Assembly: GCA_007132975.1 (NCBI GenBank)
Contig: SLNO01000060.1
Span: forward strand, 1-32,911
Length of the DNA: 32,911 bases
Direction of reading: 5' to 3'
From: Balneolales bacterium
Lineage (GTDB): Bacteria > Bacteroidota > Rhodothermia > Balneolales > Natronogracilivirgulaceae
Shown here: positions 17,167 through 24,982 of the stretch, in pieces
Numbering within the stretch: position 1 is the stretch's first letter
How the letters are laid out: the number at the start of each line of letters is the position of its first letter
Position numbers and translations under genes: made by a program
Notes under the pieces: generated by a model
Told to the model about the DNA's origin: nothing
Databases searched by the model: none
The model's input: the letters and a program-made list of their open reading frames with translations, nothing else

Positions 17167-18161
17167 ACCTGCCCTCCGCGCTCAGCGACTTCTTCAAGGA
17201 CCGGTTCGGCCGCGAGGTAACCGAAACGGGGTCCGTCGGCGGCGGCTGCATCAATGAGACCACGCGCGTTTCGCTGGATGACGGAAGCCGCTATTTCGTC
17301 AAGCAGAACCGGATATCCCTGCGCGATATGTTCGAGAAAGAGGCGATGGGCCTCAGGATCCTGGAGGATGGGACCGGCGGTCCCGGCCAAAACGACGATC
17401 CCGGGCAAACCGCCAACTCCGGTGAGAACAGCCGAAGGGGACAGTCCGGGCCGCCCGGAAAAAGCGATGCTCAGGCGCGAGTCGGTGAGGGCCGCCATGC
17501 CGGAGAGATCCGCATTCCCGGTGTTGTCGGTATCACGGATGATGCCGCAGCCGGGCAGGCATTCCTGATACTGGATTTCGTTGAAGAGGGCCGCTCTACC
17601 GGCGACTTCGACCGGCGTTTCGGCCGTGCGCTGGCCGGCCTCCATCGCCACACCGCTCCCAGCTACGGCCTTGACCACGACAACTACATCGGCAGGCTGC
17701 CCCAGAAAAACGACTTTCGCGACTCCTGGACCGATTTTTTCATCGACTGCCGCCTGGAACCCCAGTTTGCCATGGCACGTGAGCGCGGTTTCTTCGGCGG
17801 ATCGGCCCGGCAGTCGCTGGACCGCCTGGCCAAACGGCTCCCGGACCTGCTACCCGACGAGCCCCCCTCCCTGCTCCACGGCGATCTCTGGGGTGGCAAC
17901 TATTTGTGCGACAGTGACAACCGTCCCGTACTCATCGATCCCGCCGTCTATTATGGCCACCGTGAAGCCGAGCTCGCATTCACCACAATGTTCGGCGGCT
18001 TCGGCCGCGGCTTCTACACGGGCTACGAAGAGGCCTGGCCGCTGCATCCCGGATTCCGGGACAGGTGCGACATCTACAACCTTTACCCGCTGCTGGTCCA
18101 CGTGAACCTCTTCGGGGGGATGTACGTTTCCCAGACAGAAGCAATCCTGAGCCGCTTTTGA
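17163..18161 (+). CDS. Fructosamine/ribulosamine 3-kinase family protein with Gly-rich insert
   Basis: Phosphorylates carbon 3 of ketoamines on glycated lysines, making them fall off spontaneously (protein deglycation). Protein-kinase-like fold: P-loop GSVGGGCIN with a cysteine (Cys29), Lys47 (YFVKQN), Glu60 (FEKEA), HGDLWGGN with catalytic Asp241, and metal-binding Asp259 in LIDPAVYYGHREAE. The 332 residues are longer than the usual 285-300 because of a Gly/Asp/Ser/Gln-rich insert at about 69-114, between the N-lobe strand and IRIPGVVG; no secondary structure is apparent in it. P-loop cysteine redox switching has been reported for relatives, so Cys29 may respond to oxidation. Translationally coupled to the phosphatase. 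The substrate (ribulosamine, erythrulosamine or fructosamine) is inferred only. Confidence 0.92.
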   Translation: MNLPSALSDFFKDRFGREVTETGSVGGGCINETTRVSLDDGSRYFVKQNRISLRDMFEKEAMGLRILEDGTGGPGQNDDPGQTANSGENSRRGQSGPPGKSDAQARVGEGRHAGEIRIPGVVGITDDAAAGQAFLILDFVEEGRSTGDFDRRFGRALAGLHRHTAPSYGLDHDNYIGRLPQKNDFRDSWTDFFIDCRLEPQFAMARERGFFGGSARQSLDRLAKRLPDLLPDEPPSLLHGDLWGGNYLCDSDNRPVLIDPAVYYGHREAELAFTTMFGGFGRGFYTGYEEAWPLHPGFRDRCDIYNLYPLLVHVNLFGGMYVSQTEAILSRF

Positions 18162-18179
18162 ATACTGAGCTGCTTTTGA
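18144..18179 (+). repeat. 18-bp tandem duplication of the kinase gene's 3' end
   Basis: Two adjacent 18-base units, 18144-18161 and 18162-18179, match at 16 of 18 positions. Each encodes, in the kinase frame, Ile-Leu-Ser-(Arg or Cys)-Phe followed by TGA. The second copy therefore lies just past the true stop and carries a second in-frame stop. Confidence 0.8.
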
Positions 18180-18240
18180 AGGTCCCGTACCATAGTTCCG
18201 CGTAATTCGTTACCTTAATGAAATTATCCCGAAACGGAAT

Positions 18241-20025
18241 TTGAAGCCCGTGAGAATCACCCTTTCTGTACCCTTGCTGCCGCTTTTCGCTGCTTTTGTC
18301 TTTGCGCTAACCGCCTGTTCTGCGTCCAGGACCGCATCCACGGAAGCCCCGGACCGTCCCGACGGAGCGCCGGAGCGTGCCGTGAGCGACCTTTCCGGAA
18401 CACCTGCCGCCGGCGATGAAATCCAGGCGCGCGTCCACTTTATCCGGGGCGTAACCGCCCTTGAGCTGAACGATCCGGAACGCGCCGAGTCACACCTCAC
18501 CCGGGCGCACACCCTCCTGCCCGGAAAGGCCGGTATCAACTATGCGCTGGCACGGCTTTACCACCAGAAGGGTGACCATACATCCAGCATCTACTACGGC
18601 CGGCAGGCTGTGGACATGGAGCCGGATAACAAATGGTACCGTTTGCAGCTGGTGGACGGGCTTCGTGCCACGGGCGATTACCGCGAGGTGATCAACCAGC
18701 TCGACTCGGCCCTCGAGTACCATCCGTCGGACATCCAGCTGCTCTACACCAAAGCGCGCATCCAGTCATCGCAGGGCGATTTTGACGCATCCAACCAGAC
18801 CTACCAGCAGATCCTGGACCTTGTGGGCCCCGATCGCGCCATCCACTATCAGCGCATCAGCAACTACACCCGCCTGGACGATACCGACGCCATCATCCGC
18901 GAGCTGCTGAAAGTGCTGGAGATGGACCAGGGCAACGTCAATACCCTGCTCATGCTCAGCCAGTTCTATCTGGAGGAAGAGCGCATTGACGAGGCGGCCG
19001 GCCTGCTCGAGCAGGTGCTGCAACGCAATCCGCAGCACCCCGAGGCGCTGGTCAACCTGGCCGATATCCACATCATGCGCGAGGAGTGGGACAAGGCGGG
19101 CGCGCTGCTGCTGGGCCTTGTGGGCGATCCTGTGGTCGCGCTTTCCAATAAGCTGGAGATAGTCCAGTATGTGCTCAGCCGTTTTTCGCACGACCCGGAC
19201 AACCCGCTGCTTCAGGAGACCGCCAGACAGCTGGTCGACACCCTCATTTCCGACGCACCCGACAACGGCATGGCCCATGCCATGGCCGCCGAATTTTACC
19301 TGATCGCTGACGATGGCGAGCAGTCGCTCTACCACCTGGTGCGCACCACCGAGCTGATGCCCGAAAACGACGCCGCATGGCGCCAGCTGGTGCAGACGTA
19401 TTACATTGAAGGAATGTACGAGGAGGCGATCGAAGCCGGCCTGCGCGCCGAGGAATTCATACCGCAGGATGCGTTCATCCTCTTTTTTGTCGGCGGAGCC
19501 TTTTTTCTGCAGGAAAAGTATGAGGAAGCGGCCAGCTGGCTGAGCAACGCCGCGGAAATGCCGTCGCGGTCGCCCTTCCGATCCATCATACTGGGCACGC
19601 TCGGTGATACCTACGCCTCGCTCGACGACTGGGATAACGCCGATATGGCTTACCAGGAGGCGATTTCGCTGGATCCCGACAACGACGTGGCCCTGAACAA
19701 CTTCGCCTACTACCTCTCGGAGCGGGAGATCCGGCTGGAGGAAGCCCGGGATATGGCGCGACGCGCGCTGGAGCTGAACCCCGAAAACGCCGCGTTCCTG
19801 GACACCATGGGCTGGATCTACTTCAAAATGGGCGAATATGAAAAGGCCCACGAATACATCCGCGCTTCCATCGAGACCGGTGATGCCAGCGCCGAAGTGA
19901 TGGAGCACATGGGCGATGTGTACGACAAGATGGGTGATCCCGACCGGGCCCACTACTGGTGGCAGAAAGCTTACGACAAGGACGAAAACCGGACGCACCT
20001 CAAGGAGCGTCTGCACATCAATTGA
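18241..20025 (+). CDS. TPR-repeat outer-membrane lipoprotein
   Basis: No ATG is available; the frame opens with TTG at 18241, with GTG at 18250 as the alternative. A signal sequence (PLLPLFAAFVFALTAC) ends in a lipobox with Cys26, so the protein is lipidated and acts in the envelope. A short disordered Ala/Pro/Gly stretch follows, then about a dozen tetratricopeptide-like helix pairs from 60 to the C-terminus (for example AGINYALARLYHQKGDHTSSI, ALVNLADIHIMREEWDKA, VALNNFAYYLSEREIRLEEA, FLDTMGWIYFKMGEYEKA). TPR stacks serve as protein-docking platforms; a partner is not known. It is five bases upstream of the DUF4292 lipoprotein, which overlaps the EnvC-like gene, an order I recall as conserved in Bacteroidota. 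Function in envelope assembly is inferred from that setting. Confidence 0.9.
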   Translation: MKPVRITLSVPLLPLFAAFVFALTACSASRTASTEAPDRPDGAPERAVSDLSGTPAAGDEIQARVHFIRGVTALELNDPERAESHLTRAHTLLPGKAGINYALARLYHQKGDHTSSIYYGRQAVDMEPDNKWYRLQLVDGLRATGDYREVINQLDSALEYHPSDIQLLYTKARIQSSQGDFDASNQTYQQILDLVGPDRAIHYQRISNYTRLDDTDAIIRELLKVLEMDQGNVNTLLMLSQFYLEEERIDEAAGLLEQVLQRNPQHPEALVNLADIHIMREEWDKAGALLLGLVGDPVVALSNKLEIVQYVLSRFSHDPDNPLLQETARQLVDTLISDAPDNGMAHAMAAEFYLIADDGEQSLYHLVRTTELMPENDAAWRQLVQTYYIEGMYEEAIEAGLRAEEFIPQDAFILFFVGGAFFLQEKYEEAASWLSNAAEMPSRSPFRSIILGTLGDTYASLDDWDNADMAYQEAISLDPDNDVALNNFAYYLSEREIRLEEARDMARRALELNPENAAFLDTMGWIYFKMGEYEKAHEYIRASIETGDASAEVMEHMGDVYDKMGDPDRAHYWWQKAYDKDENRTHLKERLHIN

Positions 20026-20030
20026 CGTCC

Positions 20031-20828
20031 ATGCAGGCAATAACTACTCGCAGCGGGCCTGGACCCGCATCCACCCGAATCTCCCTTCTTCTCGCCGCTT
20101 CCATGCTGGCCTTTCTTGCCGCCTGTTCGGTCACCGAACCGCTCCAGGTGGATGATATGGCTTTTGTGCCGTCGGAGATGGATGCGGAGGCGTTTTTTGA
20201 GGAGTATGCCGCACAGAACGTGATCCCGCAGGCGCTGAGCGGACGGGCAAGCGTGCAGGTGAGCGAGCCCGGGCAGACAGACCGCGCATCCGTTCAGTTC
20301 CGGTCCGACCGCTACCAAAGCCTGCTGCTCATAAGCAACAATCTGGGCATTGAGGGCGGACGCATCCACAGTGATCCCGATTCGGTGGTCGTGTACAACC
20401 GCATTGAGAAGGTGGCGCACAAGATGTCGCACGAGGATGCGGCCTGGTTCTACCTGAACGGCATCGGCGCCATGAACCTGATCCGGATGCTCCACCCGTT
20501 CACCGGTCCGGAGCAGATCGGCGCCATTTTTGAAAGCGATGAGTTTTTTCTGGTGGAAACGGCTGCGGGCGAGCGGCATCTGCTGTCGCGCGAGGGGCTG
20601 GTACTCAGGCGCACCGAGCGGCTGGATGTGCACCCGGAGGCCTACAGCACATTCGAATTCGAGAACCACGCCGAGCTGGACGGGTACCGCCTTCCGCGCC
20701 GCATCCGGATATTGAGTTACGACGGAAAATCGAATATTTTTCTGGTTATACGATCGCTGGAAACAAACCCCTCCGGTCTGGACTTCGATCCGGGCATCCC
20801 GGACGATATTGAGATCATCCGAATATGA
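20031..20828 (+). CDS. DUF4292 lipoprotein
   Basis: 265 residues from the ATG at 20031, five bases after the TPR gene; an ATG at 20103 is possible but would leave a very short signal. The signal sequence (RISLLLAASMLAFLAAC) has a lipobox with Cys32. The rest is a beta-rich domain: LSGRASVQVSEPGQTDRASVQFRSD, then LLLISNNLGIEGGRIHSDPDSVVVYNRIEK, and YRLPRRIRILSYDGK near the end. This is the DUF4292 pattern, which resembles the half-barrel of LolA/LolB lipoprotein carriers; I infer a lipid- or lipoprotein-binding role, not proven. Its stop overlaps the EnvC-like start by four bases (ATGA), so the two are probably made together. Confidence 0.85.
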   Translation: MQAITTRSGPGPASTRISLLLAASMLAFLAACSVTEPLQVDDMAFVPSEMDAEAFFEEYAAQNVIPQALSGRASVQVSEPGQTDRASVQFRSDRYQSLLLISNNLGIEGGRIHSDPDSVVVYNRIEKVAHKMSHEDAAWFYLNGIGAMNLIRMLHPFTGPEQIGAIFESDEFFLVETAAGERHLLSREGLVLRRTERLDVHPEAYSTFEFENHAELDGYRLPRRIRILSYDGKSNIFLVIRSLETNPSGLDFDPGIPDDIEIIRI

Positions 20829-22186
20829 GCCGACGTCCATTACCTGCCATATTGCTGCTTTTTCTGGCGGCCGCTGCTGCGGTCGCGGTGCTGCCTGCGT
20901 CGCTGCACGCGCAGAACTATCAGAACATCCGGCTGGAGCTCCAGCAGCAGCAGGAAGAGGCACGCAACGAGATAGCGTCGCTTCGCAACCAGATCCAGCG
21001 CTTCGAGGAGCAGATCACCGAAGCGGCCGACGCCTACTCCGACATGTACGAACGCTTCCAGAACCTGCGCAACGAAATAACATTGCGCACTGCCGTGCTG
21101 CAGAACATGGAGGCCGAGCGCGCATCCATCACACGGGAGCTCGAGATCACCCTGCAGCAGATCGATGCCCTCACCGAGGACCTTGAAACGCTCATCGAAA
21201 ACTACAAGGCCACGCTCACCTACGTCTACAAGCACGGGCGCACGCCAGAGGAGCTGATGCTCTTCACCTCGGCATCGCTGAACCAGATGATGGTACGCTC
21301 GTACTATCTGCGGCGTTTCGAGGAGCAGCGCCAGAGCCAGGCGCGCCAGATCACGGCCATGCAGGAGGAGCTTAAAACCCGGGAGGATGAGCTTGAGGAT
21401 GCGCGACGGCGCAGCCAGCAGAATATCGCGGAGATGCAGCAGGAACGGTCGGCCCTGGAGCGGAGGCGCCAGGTGCAGGAGCGCCAGGTGGCCGAACTGC
21501 GGCGCGACCGCGAGCGGCTGGAACAGCGGCTGAGCGCTTCGCGGCGCGAGGCGGACCTGCTCGAGAACACGCTCTCCCATCTGATTGAAGAGGAGGCGCA
21601 GGCGCGCGCCGCTGAACAGGAACGGCTGGCGCGGCTCGAGGAGGTGCGGCAGCAGCGGCTGGCCAGCGCCGAGAACATCAGGAGCCGGCGGGAGCGCGAG
21701 GCCCAGATCGCCCGGTACTCCACGCCCGTGCGCGGCTCCGAGCTGCCCAGCGACGAAGTGCTTGGAACCCTGGAAAGTTCATTCGAACAGCAGAAAGGGC
21801 GGCTTCCCTGGCCGGTGCCGGGCGGCGTGGTTTCCACACGATTCGGGAACCGGGTGAATCCGGTCTACGGCACGCGCATCGACCATCCCGGCATCGAGAT
21901 CCTGACCGAGGCGCGCAGCGAAGTCAAAGCGGTCCATGACGGATATGTCTTCGCCGTGCAACCCATACCGGGCTTCGGCAACTGCGTATTTGTCAGGCAC
22001 GGGCGGTACATCACCGTTTACGGCAACATGAGCGATATCTCCGTTGGGCGTAACCGTTTTGTGCGGGCCGGGGAAGTGATCGGACGGTCGGGGGACGAGG
22101 ACTCCCTGCGCGGCACCTCGCTCTTTTTCATGATCCGCGACCAGAACACCAACCTGGATCCGGAGGTCTGGATCACAAGCCGATGA
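20825..22186 (+). CDS. EnvC-like murein hydrolase activator with degenerate LytM domain
   Basis: A periplasmic protein that by family switches on amidases at the division septum rather than cutting wall itself. Signal peptide 1-29 (ending LHA), long coiled coil at about 32-295 rich in Gln, Glu and Arg, then a LytM/M23 domain at 325-453 (LPWPVPGGVVSTRFGNRVNP). The zinc site is lost: the HxxxD motif reads H354-PGI-E358, the active-site His of YxHL is Asn401 (YGNMSD), and the final HxH is replaced by FFM (434-436). The domain is thus expected to bind a partner but not hydrolyse. It overlaps the DUF4292 gene by four bases. No ftsEX or amidase gene is adjacent, so the amidase partner is elsewhere. 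Confidence 0.9.
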   Translation: MSRRPLPAILLLFLAAAAAVAVLPASLHAQNYQNIRLELQQQQEEARNEIASLRNQIQRFEEQITEAADAYSDMYERFQNLRNEITLRTAVLQNMEAERASITRELEITLQQIDALTEDLETLIENYKATLTYVYKHGRTPEELMLFTSASLNQMMVRSYYLRRFEEQRQSQARQITAMQEELKTREDELEDARRRSQQNIAEMQQERSALERRRQVQERQVAELRRDRERLEQRLSASRREADLLENTLSHLIEEEAQARAAEQERLARLEEVRQQRLASAENIRSRREREAQIARYSTPVRGSELPSDEVLGTLESSFEQQKGRLPWPVPGGVVSTRFGNRVNPVYGTRIDHPGIEILTEARSEVKAVHDGYVFAVQPIPGFGNCVFVRHGRYITVYGNMSDISVGRNRFVRAGEVIGRSGDEDSLRGTSLFFMIRDQNTNLDPEVWITSR

Positions 22187-22231
22187 TCGCGAAAGCAGCC
22201 ATTACCGGGCTTATCACCTTCTAAAAAATAC

Positions 22232-22675
22232 ATGTCCAACACAAAGCAACAGATCGCCCGAGCCTTCGCCTACACCGGAGCAACCCTCATGGTGGGCGTG
22301 GTCGTCTATTTTTTCACCCAGGGGCTTATTCCGTTTGTGGAACTGCCGGATATCGCCGGTTCGGTATTCCTGCTCGGGTTCATACTCATTTTCCTGAACC
22401 TCAGCTTTGCCATGGGGCGCCGATTCTGCAGCCGCACGTTCGAGATGGAGCGGTACCCGTACATACTTGGGCTCGTGCTGGTACTCCCGACATGGGTGCT
22501 GTCGCTGGGCATGGACCGGTTCAGCGGGGCCGGGGCGGCGGCGCTATTCCTCGGGGTCATCACCATCGCTTCAGTTGCCGGTGCATTCCTGGGCATCCGC
22601 AGCGGCGAGCGACGTCGCGACAAGCTGATCCGCGAGGCGATGGAGACTGGGGGCACGGGAACGCCGGGTTCCTGA
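22232..22675 (+). CDS. Small four-helix membrane protein, unrecognised
   Basis: 147 residues starting 45 bases after the EnvC-like stop, with an A-rich stretch (AAAAAATAC) but no Shine-Dalgarno. Four predicted membrane segments: about 11-31, 40-60, 77-95 and 99-121. A short basic loop (GRRFCSRTFEMERYP, 62-76) lies between helices 2 and 3, and the C-terminus is charged (SGERRRDKLIREAMETGG). The regular helix spacing and codon use like its neighbours argue for a real gene. I do not recognise a family. Position suggests it may belong to the preceding envelope operon. Both termini are probably cytoplasmic by the positive-inside rule. Confidence 0.7.
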   Translation: MSNTKQQIARAFAYTGATLMVGVVVYFFTQGLIPFVELPDIAGSVFLLGFILIFLNLSFAMGRRFCSRTFEMERYPYILGLVLVLPTWVLSLGMDRFSGAGAAALFLGVITIASVAGAFLGIRSGERRRDKLIREAMETGGTGTPGS

Positions 22676-22825
22676 TGAAAACGCTCCACAATGCGGTGGG
22701 ACACACTTTCAGCCCGATCCCGGTCCGGCAACCGGGGTACTGTCCGGGAGGATGGAAGCCATCCGCCCTGGTTCCAAACCACATCTGTCCGGGCCCGCAT
22801 CCCCATCCACCCGAAAAAAGTTATG

Positions 22826-22889
22826 TTTTGAATTCAAAAATCCTATTTTAGGTGCTTTGAACCACCATTGAGGCACGTTTTGGCAAAAC
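22826..22889. promoter_or_regulatory. Two TTTTG/CAAAA palindromes upstream of the DUF819 gene
   Basis: TTTTGAATTCAAAA (22826-22839) is a perfect 14-base palindrome. GTTTTG-G-CAAAAC (22877-22889) is a perfect inverted repeat around one base. Both have the form TTTTG-N-CAAAA, with centres about 50 bases apart, in the roughly 340-base gap before the DUF819 start. A weak -7-like TATTTTAG is at 22844. They could be operator sites, but no regulator is nearby. The rest of the gap (22676-23012) shows no gene. Confidence 0.4.
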
Positions 22890-23012
22890 AGGGGAACCTC
22901 TTACGAAACCCGGGGGGCACCGTGGAACAGGCCCGGGTAGCGGAAGCCGGGTTTGGTATAAACACCCCCTGCCGGCATGCCGCCATCCCTCCAGAACCAA
23001 ATAAATGAAAAG

Positions 23013-24272
23013 ATGAACGAAGCGACACAAAGCACGGCCGTTTTCACCAATGATGCCATTGTTTTCGGTATCCTGGCAAGCATCCTTGCCATCATCTTCA
23101 TCACCCAGCGCAGCGAAAAACCGTTCTTCCAGAAATTCTACACCTATGTGCCGTCGCTGCTGCTCTGCTACTTCATCCCGTCCATTTTCAACACGCTCGG
23201 GATCATTGACGGGCAGGCATCCAACCTCTACTATGTCGCTTCGCGCTATCTGCTTCCCACCAGTCTGGTGCTGCTCACGCTCAGCATTGATCTGAAGGGG
23301 GTGCTGCAGCTGGGACCGAAGGCCATCATCATGTTCCTGGCCGGGACCACCGGTATTGTGATCGGCGGACCGTTGGCCATCCTGATCGTCTCTTCATTCG
23401 CCCCTGATCTGGTCGGCGGTGCGGGTCCGGATGCCGTCTGGCGCGGGCTGGCCACCGTGGCCGGCAGCTGGATCGGCGGCGGGGCCAACCAGGCCGGCAT
23501 GCTCGAGATCTTCGGCGCAAGTCCAGACCTTTTTGCCGCCATGGTGACGGTGGATGTACTCATTGCCAGTGTCTGGCTTGCCTTCCTGCTCTACGGCGCC
23601 GGGATAACGGAGCGCATCGACAAGATCTTCAAGGGGGATGTGAGCGCCATTGACTCCCTGCGCAAGAAGGTGGAGAACTACCGGCTGAGCATCGAGAAGA
23701 TGCCGACACTGCCGGATACCATGGCGATCATCGGCATCGGGTTCGGGATGACGGCCATAGCGCATTTCGGGTCCGACAACATCACCCCGTGGATCGTCGA
23801 CAATTTCCCGAACCTTGACCGCCTCAGCCTCACTTCGCCCTTCTTCTGGCTCATCAGTATTGCCACGGCGCTGGGCCTGGGCCTCTCATTCACCCGTGCG
23901 CGGCAGCTTGAGGGCGTTGGCGCCTCGCGCATCGGCAGTTTGCTTCTCTACGTGCTGGTCGCTACCATCGGTATGCGTATGGATATCATGGCCATCTTCC
24001 AGAACCCCGGTTATTTCCTGATCGGTTTCATCTGGATCATCTGCCATGTCGTGATCCTGCTTACCGTGGCCAAGATCATCCGGGCCCCGTTCTTCTTCGT
24101 GGCCGTTGGCAGCCAGGCCAACATCGGCGGTGCCGCATCGGCGCCTATCGTGGCTTCGGCATTCCATCCGGCGCTGGCGCCTGTGGGCGTACTCCTTGCC
24201 GTGGTCGGCTACGCGCTGGGCACCTATGCCGCATGGTTCTGCGGGATCCTTATGAGTATCGTGGCTCCGTGA
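23013..24272 (+). CDS. DUF819 family integral membrane protein
   Basis: About 419 residues with ten or more hydrophobic segments, of the DUF819 (YjcL-like) family. I prefer the ATG at 23013, which follows an A-rich stretch; the ATG at 22977 is preceded only by GC-rich DNA and adds 12 polar residues. Family marks: LTLSIDLKGVLQLGPKA near the end of the first third, GSWIGGGANQAGMLEI (about 155-170), and a second, similar GSQANIGGAASAPIVASA near the C-terminus, an internal inverted-repeat layout like that of many secondary transporters. A charged cytoplasmic loop (ERIDKIFKGDVSAIDSLRKKVENYR) separates the halves. Substrate unknown. It is a single gene with its own upstream region. Confidence 0.9.
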   Translation: MNEATQSTAVFTNDAIVFGILASILAIIFITQRSEKPFFQKFYTYVPSLLLCYFIPSIFNTLGIIDGQASNLYYVASRYLLPTSLVLLTLSIDLKGVLQLGPKAIIMFLAGTTGIVIGGPLAILIVSSFAPDLVGGAGPDAVWRGLATVAGSWIGGGANQAGMLEIFGASPDLFAAMVTVDVLIASVWLAFLLYGAGITERIDKIFKGDVSAIDSLRKKVENYRLSIEKMPTLPDTMAIIGIGFGMTAIAHFGSDNITPWIVDNFPNLDRLSLTSPFFWLISIATALGLGLSFTRARQLEGVGASRIGSLLLYVLVATIGMRMDIMAIFQNPGYFLIGFIWIICHVVILLTVAKIIRAPFFFVAVGSQANIGGAASAPIVASAFHPALAPVGVLLAVVGYALGTYAAWFCGILMSIVAP

Positions 24273-24982
24273 GGCCTAAACCTTGCATAAGTTATTATAA
24301 AACGCGATTCAGCTGGATATCAGTTTCCATCCCGTTTATGTGCTGATCCTGTGCGCGCAGGTTGTTGCCGGCCATGGACATTTCACGTGTAATTTTTTTT
24401 TGATTTTCATGGTCACATAGAATGTCCATCCCGTTTATGTGCTGATCCTATGCGCGCAGGTTGTTGCCGGCCATGGACATTTCATTTGATTTTCTTCCGG
24501 GGTTTTTAGAATATATCTTTTGATTGCAGGGATGTATCTCCAGCAGACTGTGATCTTCAAAGGAGGAACCTGCCAGCTTTTCAGGCAGGAGTATGGGCAG
24601 TATCAAATACCGGACCGCTTTTCTGTGGGACATGACAAGTATTTAACGGTCCGTTATCGCTTTAAAGCGACACTGATTCTCTGTTCTTACCTGTCGCTCA
24701 CCGGGTGATCAGCAATCTGACCTTTTATTATTGACTGGCCGCATCATCAGCTGATTTGCTTTCATCCACGGCCGTATGCGGAGCATGGTGATCTTGGATT
24801 ATTCGACCATCCCGCCCGGCTTTTTTCTCGTTGCATGGACAACGCACACAATTTAACGGGGTATTGGGGCGGTACCACGCCGCACACAGCCGGCATGCGC
24901 TCACGCTATGCCTTTCTGAAATCCGCCGGGATGCGCATGTCCGCCGGCACCCCAACCATCCACCATGATCATAGAGGTTAAA
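24273..24982. other. 710-base intergenic region before the SusC/SusD pair
   Basis: Holds the 60-bp repeats described separately, then AT-richer DNA. Short frames around 24448-24708 lack ribosome sites and family features, so I do not call them. Small stem CCTGCC/GGCAGG lies near 24570-24590. The first SusC must be transcribed from this region; the closest -7-like element seen is TATTATTG at 24726-24733 but no good -33 box lies 19-21 bases before it. Confidence 0.5.
24326..24494. repeat. Near-identical 60-bp direct repeats with inverted ends
   Basis: 24326-24385 and 24425-24484 are identical except for G/A at 24351/24450. The shared tract then continues as TTTGATTTTC: directly after copy 2 (24485-24494) but 13 bases later after copy 1 (24399-24408). 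So copy 1 has a 13-base insertion, or copy 2 a deletion. Copy 2 is bounded by a perfect 9-bp inverted repeat, AATGTCCAT (24421-24429) and ATGGACATT (24473-24481). The same right arm in copy 1 (24374-24382) can also pair with the left arm of copy 2, giving alternative hairpins. The tract contains GCGCGC and CCATGG palindromes and no frame. It looks like a small palindromic repeat element. Confidence 0.85.

Noticed and set aside
22801-22813. CCCCATCCACCCG shared with 8557-8569, both upstream of promoters
   Set aside because: A 13-base match is expected by chance in a window of this length and base composition.
24448-24708. Short overlapping frames on both strands after the 60-bp repeats
   Set aside because: About 60 codons each, no ribosome site, no domain or signal features, and one runs through the repeat.
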